From: Agromyces sp. SYSU T00194
GTDB taxonomy: Bacteria; Actinomycetota; Actinomycetes; Actinomycetales; Microbacteriaceae
NCBI RefSeq assembly: GCF_040496035.1
Contig: NZ_JBEPJZ010000001.1
Location: forward strand, 1 to 64,000
DNA: 64,000 bases
Reading direction: 5' to 3'
Below, piece after piece: positions 9,696-18,068 of the stretch. Below the pieces are notes generated by a model, which was not told the DNA's origin, did no database searches, and worked only from the letters and a program-made list of their open reading frames with translations. Both the position numbers and the translations under genes were made by a program. Within the stretch, counting starts at the first letter, position 1. Each line of letters starts with the position of its first letter.

Positions 9696-10859
9696 GTGAC
9701 CCCCACCGTCGACGACGTCCTGACCGACGAGTTGCTCACCCGCATCCGCGACCGCGCGGACGGGTACGACCGCGAGAACCGGTTCTTCGACGAGGACCTC
9801 GCCGAGCTCCGGGCCGCCGGGTACCTGCGGGCCCTCGTGCCCGAGGCACAGGGCGGGCTCGGCTGGAGCCTCGCCGACGCGGTCCGCGCCCAGTCGCGCC
9901 TCGCCGGAGCGGCGCCCGCGACCGCGCTCGGCGTGAACATGCACCTGGTCTGGACGGCGGTGGCGAAGATCCTCGCCGATCGCGGCGACGACGTGCTCGC
10001 GTTCCTCCAGCGGGAGGCCGCCGCCGACGAGGTCTTCGCGTTCGGCATCAGCGAGGGCGGCAACGACCTCATGCTGTTCGGGTCGCGTTCCGAGGCCCGG
10101 CCGCAGGACGACGGCGGCTATCGGTTCCACGGCCGCAAGATCTTCACGTCGCTGTCACCCGCGTGGACGCGCCTCGGCACGATGGCGCTCGACACCCGGT
10201 CGGCCGACGGCCCGAAGATCGTCTACGCGTTCATCGATCGCGAGGACCCCGACGTGTCGAGCCTCGACGACTGGGACACGATCGGCATGCGCGCCAGCCA
10301 GAGCCGCACGACGGTGCTCGACGGCGCGTACGCTCCGGCCGACCGGGTGGTGCGCCGGCTCGACCCGGGCCCGAACGCCGACCCGTTCGTGTTCGGCATC
10401 TTCGCGGCGTTCGAGCTGCTGCTCGCGGCCGTCTACACGGGCATCGGGGCCCGCGCGCTCGACCTCGCGGTGGCGGCGGCCCACCGCCGCACCTCGATGA
10501 AGTTCGACGGCCGGCCGCTGGCGCACGATCCGGACATCCGCCATCGCGTGGCATCCGCCGCCATCGCCCAGGACGCGCTGGCCCCCCAGCTGGCGGCACT
10601 GGCGCACGACGTCGACGCGCTGGCCGACCACGGCCCGCTGTGGTTCCCGAAGCTGTCGGGCATGAAGGTGCGCGCGACCGAGACGGCACGGATCGTGGTC
10701 GACCAGGCGGTTCGCGTCGCGGGCGGATCGAGCTACTTCGCCGGCAACGAGCTCGGCCGGCTCTCGCGCGACGTCGTCGCGGGCATCTTCCATCCGTCCG
10801 ACGACGAGTCGGCGCACGCGACGGTGGCCAACGCCTGGCTCGGCCCGCTGCCCTCCTAG
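9696..10859 (+). CDS. Acyl-CoA dehydrogenase family protein
   Basis: A 387-residue flavoprotein of the acyl-CoA dehydrogenase fold. The N-terminal helical domain (GYLRALVPEAQGGLGWSLAD), the central beta domain (KIFTSLSPAW) and the C-terminal helical domain with VRVAGGSSYF are all present. The sequence looks more like the monooxygenase/desulfurization-type branch (DszC/HsaA-like) than classical fatty-acid enzymes, so the reaction is uncertain. The GTG start lies 6 nt after TAGTCT, suggesting a leaderless mRNA, although the DUF4349 gene ends only 9 nt upstream. Confidence 0.87.
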   Translation: MTPTVDDVLTDELLTRIRDRADGYDRENRFFDEDLAELRAAGYLRALVPEAQGGLGWSLADAVRAQSRLAGAAPATALGVNMHLVWTAVAKILADRGDDVLAFLQREAAADEVFAFGISEGGNDLMLFGSRSEARPQDDGGYRFHGRKIFTSLSPAWTRLGTMALDTRSADGPKIVYAFIDREDPDVSSLDDWDTIGMRASQSRTTVLDGAYAPADRVVRRLDPGPNADPFVFGIFAAFELLLAAVYTGIGARALDLAVAAAHRRTSMKFDGRPLAHDPDIRHRVASAAIAQDALAPQLAALAHDVDALADHGPLWFPKLSGMKVRATETARIVVDQAVRVAGGSSYFAGNELGRLSRDVVAGIFHPSDDESAHATVANAWLGPLPS

Positions 10860-10948
10860 GCGCCGCCGCGCGGCCGACCGCTCGCTAGACTCGGGACGAC
10901 CGCGCCCGCCGCGGCGGACCGACGACTCGAAGCTGAGAGGCCCCACCC

Positions 10949-11125
10949 ATGAACGTGTTCGCATTCGTCATCGCCATGCTGCTCTTCCTGCTGGGCATGC
11001 TGGCGTTCGGCATGGCGTTCGTCGCCACCGGGTTCCAGGCCTTCGTCTTCGGCGGCGGCATCCTGCTCATCGCCCTCTCGCTGGCGATCCCCTTCCACCT
11101 GCTGGGTCGCGCAGACGGCGCCTGA
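10949..11125 (+). CDS. Small two-helix membrane protein
   Basis: A 58-residue hydrophobic protein starting MNVFAFVIAMLLFLLGM, with two predicted membrane helices (about 4-27 and 31-52) and a short charged tail. ATG 10949 has a GAGAGG site at 10934-10939 and a TAGACT box about 60 nt upstream. I do not recognise a family; similar mini-membrane proteins are common in Microbacteriaceae. Confidence 0.7.
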   Translation: MNVFAFVIAMLLFLLGMLAFGMAFVATGFQAFVFGGGILLIALSLAIPFHLLGRADGA

Positions 11126-11177
11126 TGCACCGGTCGTGCAGCGCCTCGAGCCCCTCCCGCGCGGCTAGAGTCATATC

Positions 11178-11672
11178 GTGGGCGTGAGAATCGAGAAGGT
11201 CGACCTGCCGGGCATCGGTGTCCGGCACGACCTCGTGACCGAGGCGGGGCGGCGCATCAGCATCGTCTCGCTGCGCGACGGCGAGCACGACCTGGGCGTG
11301 TTCGACCGCGATGACCCCGACACGTGCCGCGACACGGTGGCCCTGAGCGATGACGAGGCGTCGGCGCTGGCCGACCTGCTGGGCGCTTCGGTGATGATGT
11401 CCCGCCTCACGAGCTTCGCCGACGGATCGACGGGCGTGTTCACCGAGCAGCTCGAGCTGCCGACCGACTCGCCCTACCTGAACGAGAAGCTCGGCGCGAC
11501 CCAGATGCGCACCCGCACTGGTGTCTCGATCGTGGCGATCGTCCGCGACGGCACCGTGGTGCCCTCGCCGACGCCGGCAGAGGTGCTGCGGGCACGCGAC
11601 GTGATCGTCGCCGTCGGCACGCGCGAGGGCCTCGACGCGGCATCCCGCCTCATCGCTCACGGTCCCGGCTGA
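11178..11672 (+). CDS. Cation:proton antiporter regulatory subunit (TrkA-C / KhtT-like)
   Basis: A 164-residue cytosolic protein with an N-terminal domain and a C-terminal TrkA-C (RCK-C) ligand-binding domain (about 85-160, including RTRTGVSIVAIVRDG and DVIVAVGTREGL). This is the layout of KhtT, which gates the KhtU potassium/proton antiporter. The GTG start is 6 nt after TAGAGT (11166-11171). The antiporter gene starts 14 nt after its stop, so the two form a subunit pair in one operon. Confidence 0.88.
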   Translation: MGVRIEKVDLPGIGVRHDLVTEAGRRISIVSLRDGEHDLGVFDRDDPDTCRDTVALSDDEASALADLLGASVMMSRLTSFADGSTGVFTEQLELPTDSPYLNEKLGATQMRTRTGVSIVAIVRDGTVVPSPTPAEVLRARDVIVAVGTREGLDAASRLIAHGPG

Positions 11673-11685
11673 TTCGGGGGCGCCG

Positions 11686-12870
11686 ATGCACGAGACCACG
11701 CTGATCCTCATCGAGGTCGGCGCGCTCCTGCTCGGCATGAGCCTGCTCGGGCGGCTGGCGATGCGCATCGGCATCAGCCCCATCCCGCTCTACCTGCTCG
11801 TCGGCCTGCTCTTCGGCGAGGGCGGGTTGCTGCCGCTCGAGGCGAGCGAGGAGTTCTTCCAGATCGGCGCCGAGATCGGTGTGATCCTGCTGCTGACGCT
11901 GCTCGGCCTCGAGTACACGGCGGAGGAGCTGTTCACCAACCTGCGCCAGTCGAAGTACGCGGGGCTCCTCGACGCCGTGCTGAACGCGACGCCGGGCGCG
12001 GTCTGCGCACTCCTGCTCGGCTGGAGCCCGGTCGCGGCGGTCGCGCTCGCGGGCGTGACCTGGATCTCCTCGTCGGGCGTGATCGCGAAGCTCATGCGCG
12101 ACCTCGGTCGCCTGAGCAACCGCGAGACCCCGACGATCCTCGCCATCCTCGTGATCGAGGACCTCGCGATGGCCTTCTACCTGCCCGTGCTCTCGGCGCT
12201 GGTGGTCGGGGTCAGCCTGCTCGAGGGGGCCATCGCGGTCGCGGTCGCGGTGACGGTGGTCACGGTCATCCTCTACGTCGCGTTCCGCCACGGGCACGTC
12301 GTGTCGCGGTTCTTCTCCACCGAGCACGCGGAACCGCTGCTGCTCGGCGTGCTCGGGCTCACGATGCTCGTCGCGGGCCTCGCGGCACAGGTGAACGTCT
12401 CGGCGGCGGTCGGGGCGTTCCTCGTCGGCATCGCGCTCTCGGGGCGCGTCGCCCACTCGGCCTCGCAGCTGCTCACGCCCCTGCGCGACCTGTTCGCGGC
12501 GATCTTCTTCGTCTTCTTCGGCCTCGCGACCGATTCGAGCGAGCTGCTGCGGATGCTCCTGCCGGCCACGCTGCTCGCCGTCGCGACCATGGCCACCAAG
12601 ACCCTGACCGGCTACCTGGCCGCCAAGCGCGCGGGCATCGGCCCGCTGGGGCGCTGGCGCGCCGGGTTCTCACTGACCCCGCGCGGGGAGTTCTCGATCG
12701 TGATCGCCGGGCTCGCGATCTCCGCGGGTGTGGCACCCGACATCGCACCGCTCGCGACGGCGTACGTGCTGATCACGGTGATCGGCGGCACGATGCTCGC
12801 CCGCCTGCCCGACGCGAACTGGTTCCGCACGCTGGTGCGCGCCGGAGCCTCGCGGGCGGCGGCGCGATAG
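11686..12870 (+). CDS. CPA2-type cation:proton antiporter (KhtU-like)
   Basis: A 394-residue integral membrane antiporter of the monovalent cation:proton antiporter-2 family with about 12 membrane helices and no fused RCK domain; that function is supplied by the preceding KhtT-like gene. Features include VTWISSSGVIAKLM, the LVIEDLAMAF helix with the conserved acidic residues, and the C-terminal LTPRGEFSIVIAGLA. It probably exports K+ (or Na+/NH4+) under alkaline or high-salt conditions. It converges with the flavin enzyme gene, whose stop is 8 nt away. Confidence 0.9.
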   Translation: MHETTLILIEVGALLLGMSLLGRLAMRIGISPIPLYLLVGLLFGEGGLLPLEASEEFFQIGAEIGVILLLTLLGLEYTAEELFTNLRQSKYAGLLDAVLNATPGAVCALLLGWSPVAAVALAGVTWISSSGVIAKLMRDLGRLSNRETPTILAILVIEDLAMAFYLPVLSALVVGVSLLEGAIAVAVAVTVVTVILYVAFRHGHVVSRFFSTEHAEPLLLGVLGLTMLVAGLAAQVNVSAAVGAFLVGIALSGRVAHSASQLLTPLRDLFAAIFFVFFGLATDSSELLRMLLPATLLAVATMATKTLTGYLAAKRAGIGPLGRWRAGFSLTPRGEFSIVIAGLAISAGVAPDIAPLATAYVLITVIGGTMLARLPDANWFRTLVRAGASRAAAR

Positions 12871-12878
12871 CGTTCGAC

Positions 12879-13931
12879 TCAGCCGGCGGCGGGCTGCTCG
12901 GCGAGCAGCTCGCGCACGCGCGGCACGACCGCCGTGCCGTAGCGCTCGATCGAGCCCATCATGAGCTCGTGCGGCAGCGTGCCGTTGGAGTACTTCAGGT
13001 CGAACCGGGCCGCGCCGATGGCGCGCACGGCGGCGGCGATCTTCTGCGCGACGGTCTCGGGGCTGCCCACGTAGAGCGCGCCGTGCGGGCCGGCCTCCTG
13101 CTCGAAGTGCTCGCGGGTGATCGGTCCCCAGCCGCGCTCGCGCCCGATGCGTCCCATGATCGCCGCGTAGTGCGGCCAGAGCTCGTCGCGCGCCTGCGCA
13201 TCGTCGTCGCCGACGTAGCCGGGCGAGTGGACGGCGACGGGCAGCTCGGGCCGGCCGAACTGGCCGAGGGCCTTGCGGTAGAGGTCGGCGAGGGGTGCGA
13301 AGCGCGCGGGCGACCCGCCGATGATCGCGAGCACGAGCGGCAGGCCGTAGTGGGCGGCGCGCACGACCGACTCGGGGCTGCCGCCGACGCCGATCCAGGT
13401 GCGCAGCGGCGCGTGCTCCACGTGCGGGTAGACCGTGATGCCGTCGATCGACGGGCGGAGCGTGCCCTCCCACGTCACCGGTTCCTGCGCGAGCAGGGTC
13501 GTGAACAGCTCCACCTTCTCCTCGAAGAGGGCTTGGTACTGGCCGAGGTCGTAGCCGAACAGGGGGAACGACTCCGTGAACGAGCCGCGCCCGAGAATGA
13601 CCTCGGCCCGCCCGCCGGTGAGCCCGTCGAGGGTGGCGAAGCGCTGGAACACGCGCACCGGGTCGTCGGAGCTCAGCACCGTGACGGCGCTGCCGAGGTG
13701 GATGCGCTCGGTGCGCGCGCCGATCGCGGCGAGCACGACCTCCGGCGCCGAGACGGCGAAGTCCTCGCGGTGGTGCTCGCCGACGCCGATGAAGTCGAGG
13801 CCCACGCGGTCGGCCAACACGCCCTGCTCGACGACGTTGCGCAGCACCTCCGCCTGGCTGAGCGGCGTGCCCGCGGCATCCGTCGTCACGTCGCCGAACG
13901 TGTCGACCCCGAACTCGACCTGCGTGTCCAT
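12879..13931 (-). CDS. LLM-class flavin-dependent oxidoreductase
   Basis: A 350-residue bacterial-luciferase-like monooxygenase (TIM barrel, uses F420 or FMN). Typical motifs: FGVDTFGDV, GVGEHHREDF, ERIHLGSAVTVLSSDDPVRV, LGRGSFTESFPLFGYDL and the C-terminal VGSPETVAQKI. The same frame is open far upstream, but ATG 13931 begins the conserved domain and has GGAGGGGAG seven nt before it. Substrate unknown. Divergent from the PfkB kinase operon. Confidence 0.9.
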   Translation of the reverse strand: MDTQVEFGVDTFGDVTTDAAGTPLSQAEVLRNVVEQGVLADRVGLDFIGVGEHHREDFAVSAPEVVLAAIGARTERIHLGSAVTVLSSDDPVRVFQRFATLDGLTGGRAEVILGRGSFTESFPLFGYDLGQYQALFEEKVELFTTLLAQEPVTWEGTLRPSIDGITVYPHVEHAPLRTWIGVGGSPESVVRAAHYGLPLVLAIIGGSPARFAPLADLYRKALGQFGRPELPVAVHSPGYVGDDDAQARDELWPHYAAIMGRIGRERGWGPITREHFEQEAGPHGALYVGSPETVAQKIAAAVRAIGAARFDLKYSNGTLPHELMMGSIERYGTAVVPRVRELLAEQPAAG

Positions 13932-14090
13932 CGTGCTCCCCTCCGCCGCGCGGGCGTTCCATGCGTATGCATATGACGGGAACGCCGCCCGCCCCGCGTC
14001 GTATTCCATCGTGGCAGGCGGGAGCCCGGGAATCACGGCAGGCACTCCACACCGCGCGGCCGATCGCCTACCGTGGAGTCGGGGGCACTC

Positions 14091-15071
14091 GTGCGCGACA
14101 TCGTCATCTTCGCTCCCTCGCCGCTGCTCACCGTCACGGTCGAGGAGGACGAGGGCACCGACATCCACCTGCATGCCGGCGGGCAGGGGGTCTGGCAGGC
14201 GCGGATGCTGCGGGAGCTGGGCTGCTCCGTCACCCTGTGCGCCGTGCTCACGGGCGAGGTGGGACGAGCGCTCGGACACCTGCTGGAGGACGAGGGCATC
14301 GAGGTCGACGCCGTGGTCCGCGAGGGCAGCGGCGCGGCCTACGTGCACGACCGCCGCGAGGGCACCCGCACCGTCGTCGCGGAGACCGGTGGCGACGCCA
14401 TCGATCGGCACGAGCTCGACGAGCTCTACGGACGCACGCTCACCGCCGCGATCGACGCCCGCGTCGTGCTGCTGAGCGGACCGCACGGCGAGGGCGTGGT
14501 GCCCGACGACGTGTACCGGCGCCTCGCGGCCGACGTCCGCGCCACGGGCGGCACCGTCGTCGTCGACCTCGCCGGCGGCAGGCTCGACGCCGCGATCGCG
14601 GGCGGCGTCGCCGTCGCGAAGGTGAGCGAGGAGGAGCTCCTGCGCGACGACCGCATCCCCGGCACCGATCGCGACGCCCTCCTGCGGGCGATGCGCGAGC
14701 TGCACGCCGCGGGCGCCGAGCGGGTCATCGTGACGTGCGCGGAACGTCCGGCGCTCGTCCTCCGCGACGGCGCGATCGCCCGCGTGGAGGTGCCGCGCAT
14801 GGAGGTCGTCGACGCGGCGGGCTCCGGCGACTCGTTCGTCGCCGCCACGGTCGCGGCCCTCGCCCGGGGCGAGGAGTTCGACGAGGCGGTGGCGCTCGGG
14901 GCCGCCGCCGGTGCGATGAACGTCACCCGGCACGGGCTCGGCACGGCCGACGCGGCGGCGGTCCGGGCGCTGCGCCGCCGGGTGCGCATCGCCGAGTTCG
15001 CCGACATCGACGAGCACGCGATCACCACGTCGCCCGACGAGCTCGCCGCGGGCGTCCGGGACGGCGCATGA
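14091..15071 (+). CDS. PfkB family carbohydrate kinase
   Basis: A 326-residue ribokinase/PfkB-fold sugar kinase, closest in pattern to 1-phosphofructokinase-type members. Early motif GGQGVWQARMLRELG replaces the usual GGKGxNxA sequence, and the ATP-site signature DAAGSGDSFVAA (with the catalytic Asp) is intact. GTG 14091 is preceded by GGGGG at 14081-14085; GTG 14073 is an alternative start 6 codons earlier. The stop overlaps the surE start (ATGA), so the genes are translationally coupled. Confidence 0.87.
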   Translation: MRDIVIFAPSPLLTVTVEEDEGTDIHLHAGGQGVWQARMLRELGCSVTLCAVLTGEVGRALGHLLEDEGIEVDAVVREGSGAAYVHDRREGTRTVVAETGGDAIDRHELDELYGRTLTAAIDARVVLLSGPHGEGVVPDDVYRRLAADVRATGGTVVVDLAGGRLDAAIAGGVAVAKVSEEELLRDDRIPGTDRDALLRAMRELHAAGAERVIVTCAERPALVLRDGAIARVEVPRMEVVDAAGSGDSFVAATVAALARGEEFDEAVALGAAAGAMNVTRHGLGTADAAAVRALRRRVRIAEFADIDEHAITTSPDELAAGVRDGA

Positions 15072-15832
15072 CGACCGCACTCATCACGAACGACGACGGC
15101 ATCGCCTCGCCCGGACTGCTCGCCCTCGCCCGCGCCGCCGTCACGGCGGGCCTCGACGTCATCGTGGCCGCCCCCGCCGGCGACGCGAGCGGCACGAGCG
15201 CGGCCATCACGGCGGCGCTGATGCCCGGTGCCGCGCACTCCGATGCGGTGCGCGTCGAGCGTCGACCGCTCGACGGGCTCGACGCCCCCGCGTACGCCGT
15301 GCACGCCGCACCCGCACTGATCGCGCTCATCGCCGCGCACGGCGCGTTCGACCGATCGCCCGACGTCGTGCTCTCGGGGGTCAACCGCGGCGCGAACATC
15401 GGCCACGCCATCCTGCACTCAGGCACCGTGGGTGCGGCGCTCACCGGCGGCGCGAGCGGCGCACGCGCCATCGCCGCGTCGCTCGACGTCGGCATGCGCC
15501 CCCGCCGCTACGCCTGGGACGAGGCGGCGGCCGCCACCGTCGCGCTCGTCCCGGCGCTGCTCGACGAGCCCGCCGGAACGGTGGTCAACCTCAACGTCGC
15601 CAATCGGCCGGGCGTGATGCCCACGGTGCGCGCCGCGACGCTCGCGCCGTTCGGCATCGTGCACACGACCCTGACCGAGCGGGGCGAGCACGAGGTCGAA
15701 CTCACCGTCGCCGAACTCCCGGCGTCGCCCGATCCCGGATCCGACGCCGCCCTCCTGGCCGAGGGCTACTCCACCCTCACCGGGGTGACGGCGATCGCCG
15801 ACTCCGGGGTCGCGTCGCGGCTCGTGGGATGA
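15068..15832 (+). CDS. surE: 5'/3'-nucleotidase SurE
   Basis: A 254-residue SurE-type phosphatase, which hydrolyses nucleoside 5' or 3' monophosphates with a divalent metal. The N-terminal metal motif ITNDDGIASPG (Asp9, Asp10), a serine in the GDASGTSAA loop, and SGVNRGANIG are present. It overlaps the kinase upstream and the Rossmann protein downstream by ATGA junctions, so the three are made as one coupled operon. That context suggests a shared substrate pathway in nucleotide or sugar-phosphate salvage, but this is inference. Confidence 0.92.
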   Translation: MTTALITNDDGIASPGLLALARAAVTAGLDVIVAAPAGDASGTSAAITAALMPGAAHSDAVRVERRPLDGLDAPAYAVHAAPALIALIAAHGAFDRSPDVVLSGVNRGANIGHAILHSGTVGAALTGGASGARAIAASLDVGMRPRRYAWDEAAAATVALVPALLDEPAGTVVNLNVANRPGVMPTVRAATLAPFGIVHTTLTERGEHEVELTVAELPASPDPGSDAALLAEGYSTLTGVTAIADSGVASRLVG

Positions 15833-16548
15833 CCGGGAATCCGGCGCCACCCGGTCCGGTTGCACCTCGTGTGCAGGAACGTCCCACCCCCCACTCCGCG
15901 TTCGGCCGCCGCGTCGTCGGCATCTTCGGCGTCGGCAAGGTCGGCAGCGCGCTCGCGCGCCTGGCACTCGCCGCGGGCTACGAGGTGCTCGTGCGCGGCT
16001 CGTCGCGCCAGCTGGCCCTCGACCTCCTCGTCGACACGATCGCCCCCGGCGCCCGGGTGGTGGATGCCGCGGAACTCGCGCGCCGCGCGGACCTCGTGAT
16101 CGTTGCGGTGCCGTTCGGCAAGGTCGACACGGTGGAGTGGGAACTGCTCGACGACGTGGTCGTGGTGGACACGACGAACTACTGGCCGCCGATCGACGGG
16201 CACCTCGCCGACGTCGAGGCCGACGGCCGGTCGACCGCCGAGCAGCACGCCGACCTGAACCCCGCCGCGCGCGTGGTGAAGTCGCTGAACCACCTCGGCT
16301 ACCACGACATGGAGGAGGACGAGCGCCCGGCGGGCGACCCCCTCCGACGCGCGATCGCGGTCGCGGGCGACGACGCCGACGCCCGGCGCGTCGTCGCCGA
16401 CTTCGTCGACGCGATCGGCTTCGACCCGGTCGACGCCGGCCCGCTCGCATCCGGTCGCCTGCTGGAGCCCGGCCACCTCGTGTTCGGCCGCGAGCTCGAC
16501 CGCGGCGAGCTCGAGCGCGCGCTCGCAGCGGAGTCCGCCCGCGCCTGA
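15829..16548 (+). CDS. NADP-binding Rossmann protein (F420-dependent NADP reductase-like)
   Basis: A 239-residue protein with a dinucleotide-binding start VVGIFGVGKVGSALA, then DLVIVAVPFGKV and VKSLNHLGYHDME, the pattern of the NADPH-dependent F420 reductase / NAD(P)-binding family COG2085. The N terminus carries about 25 extra low-complexity Pro-rich residues before the Rossmann fold. Whether it uses F420 cannot be told. It overlaps surE by 4 nt and is the last gene of the operon; a 60-nt palindrome follows 15 nt after its stop. Confidence 0.83.
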   Translation: MTGNPAPPGPVAPRVQERPTPHSAFGRRVVGIFGVGKVGSALARLALAAGYEVLVRGSSRQLALDLLVDTIAPGARVVDAAELARRADLVIVAVPFGKVDTVEWELLDDVVVVDTTNYWPPIDGHLADVEADGRSTAEQHADLNPAARVVKSLNHLGYHDMEEDERPAGDPLRRAIAVAGDDADARRVVADFVDAIGFDPVDAGPLASGRLLEPGHLVFGRELDRGELERALAAESARA

Positions 16549-16562
16549 CCCCGCCCGCCTGC

Positions 16563-16622
16563 CGAGACCCGTCGATCTCCTGCGTTCCCAGCGCTGGGAA
16601 CGCAGGGAATCGACGGGTCTCG
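16563..16622. repeat. 60-nt near-perfect palindrome (REP-like element, copy 1)
   Basis: Outer arms of 14 nt (CGAGACCCGTCGAT at 16563-16576 and its complement at 16609-16622) enclose a perfect 28-nt inner palindrome (16579-16606) with CCTGCGTTCCCAGC as one half; only 2+2 nt are unpaired. Related but diverged copies lie at 25673-25732 and 25755-25815. It can act as a bidirectional terminator and seems to be a dispersed family. Confidence 0.8.
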
Positions 16623-16666
16623 CGGCGGGACGGATGGTGGTCAGGCGGCTGGATTAGGGTGTGCAG

Positions 16667-18031
16667 GTGCCCGCAGCATCCGTCGACCCGCGCCCCGGCG
16701 CCGCCGAGCGGCTCGCCCGCATGATCGCGCTGCCGACGGTGTCGGCCGAGCTCGAGACGGTCGGGCGCGAGCCATTCCGGGCGTTCGAGCAGCTGCTCGC
16801 CGAGGAGTACCCGCTGGTGCACGCGCACCTCGAGCGCGAGCAGCCCGCCGAGTTCGGGCTGCTCTACCGCTGGCGCGGGCGCAGCGGCGAACGACCGACC
16901 GTGCTGATGGCGCACTACGACGTGGTGCCCGCGCGGGCCGGGGACGGCTGGACCCACGACCCCTTCGCGGGCGTGATCGCCGACGGCCTCGTGCACGGGC
17001 GCGGCGCGCTCGACGACAAGGGCCCGCTGCTCGTGGTCCTCGAGGCCGTCGAGAACCTGCTGGCCGCCGGGTTCGCGCCCGACCACGACCTCTACCTGTC
17101 GTTCGGCGGCAACGAGGAGTCGTACGGCGACGCGGCCCCGATCGCCTCGGACCTGCTGCACGCCCGGGGCATCCGCCCCTGGCTCGTGCTCGACGAGGGC
17201 GGCGCGGTCGTCGACGCGCCGCTGCCGTGGGTGCCGGTGCAGGCCGCCATGGTCGGCGCGGCCGAGAAGGGCATCATGACGGTGGTGCTGCGCGCCGACG
17301 GCGTCGGCGGGCACGCGTCCGCGCCGACCGGCATGACCGCGACCGCCCGCATCGCGCGCGCCGTGCGCCGCCTCGAGCGCAACCCGTTCCGGCCGCGGCT
17401 GCCGCGCTCGGCCCGGGACATGCTCGCCGGGTTCGCGACCCGCACGACCGGGTGGCCGCGGCTGCTGCTGCGCGTGCTCGCGGCCGTCCCGTGGCTCACC
17501 GCACGCGTGTTCGCGCGTCTCGGCGGCGAACCGGCCGCGATGGTGCGCACGACCCTCGCCGTGACGATGCTCTCCGGCGGCACGGCGCCGAACGTGCTGC
17601 CCGCCGGCGCGAGCGCCACCCTGAACCTCCGCCTCGCCCCCGGCACGACGACCGACCGGGTGCTCCGCACCCTGCGCCGGGCGATCCGCGACCGTGCCGT
17701 GCGCCTGGAGGTGCCCGAGGCGAGCGACCCGTCGCCCGAGTCGCCGACCGACGGGCCGCAGTTCGCGGCCGTCCGCGACGCCGTCGCCGAGGCGTACCCC
17801 GATGCGGTCACCGTGCCGTACCTCATGATGCAGGCGACCGACGCGCGCTGGTTCCACCGCTACGCGCCCGCGACGTTCCGCTTCGCGCCGCTCGCGATGG
17901 ATGCGGCGCAGCGCGCGAGCATCCACGGCGTCGACGAGCGGGTGTCGATCGACAGCCTCGAGCGCGGAGAGCGATTCCACAGGGCGCTCATCACCGCGTT
18001 GCAGGATCGGACCGGTTCCGGACTAGGGTGA
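16667..18031 (+). CDS. M20 family metallopeptidase / dipeptidase
   Basis: A 454-residue zinc aminoacylase/peptidase of family M20. Metal and catalytic motifs: MAHYDVVPA (His-x-Asp), GRGALDDKG (bridging Asp), GGNEESYGD (catalytic Glu and Glu ligand) and the dimerization-domain ADGVGGHAS. The length is close to carboxypeptidase PM20D1-like members that cleave N-acyl amino acids. GTG 16667 is 6 nt after TAGGGT (16655-16660), suggesting a leaderless start; GTG 16661 is also in frame. Confidence 0.9.
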   Translation: MPAASVDPRPGAAERLARMIALPTVSAELETVGREPFRAFEQLLAEEYPLVHAHLEREQPAEFGLLYRWRGRSGERPTVLMAHYDVVPARAGDGWTHDPFAGVIADGLVHGRGALDDKGPLLVVLEAVENLLAAGFAPDHDLYLSFGGNEESYGDAAPIASDLLHARGIRPWLVLDEGGAVVDAPLPWVPVQAAMVGAAEKGIMTVVLRADGVGGHASAPTGMTATARIARAVRRLERNPFRPRLPRSARDMLAGFATRTTGWPRLLLRVLAAVPWLTARVFARLGGEPAAMVRTTLAVTMLSGGTAPNVLPAGASATLNLRLAPGTTTDRVLRTLRRAIRDRAVRLEVPEASDPSPESPTDGPQFAAVRDAVAEAYPDAVTVPYLMMQATDARWFHRYAPATFRFAPLAMDAAQRASIHGVDERVSIDSLERGERFHRALITALQDRTGSGLG

Positions 18032-18068
18032 TCGCACCCGATCCCCCAGCACACGCACAGGAGCACCG

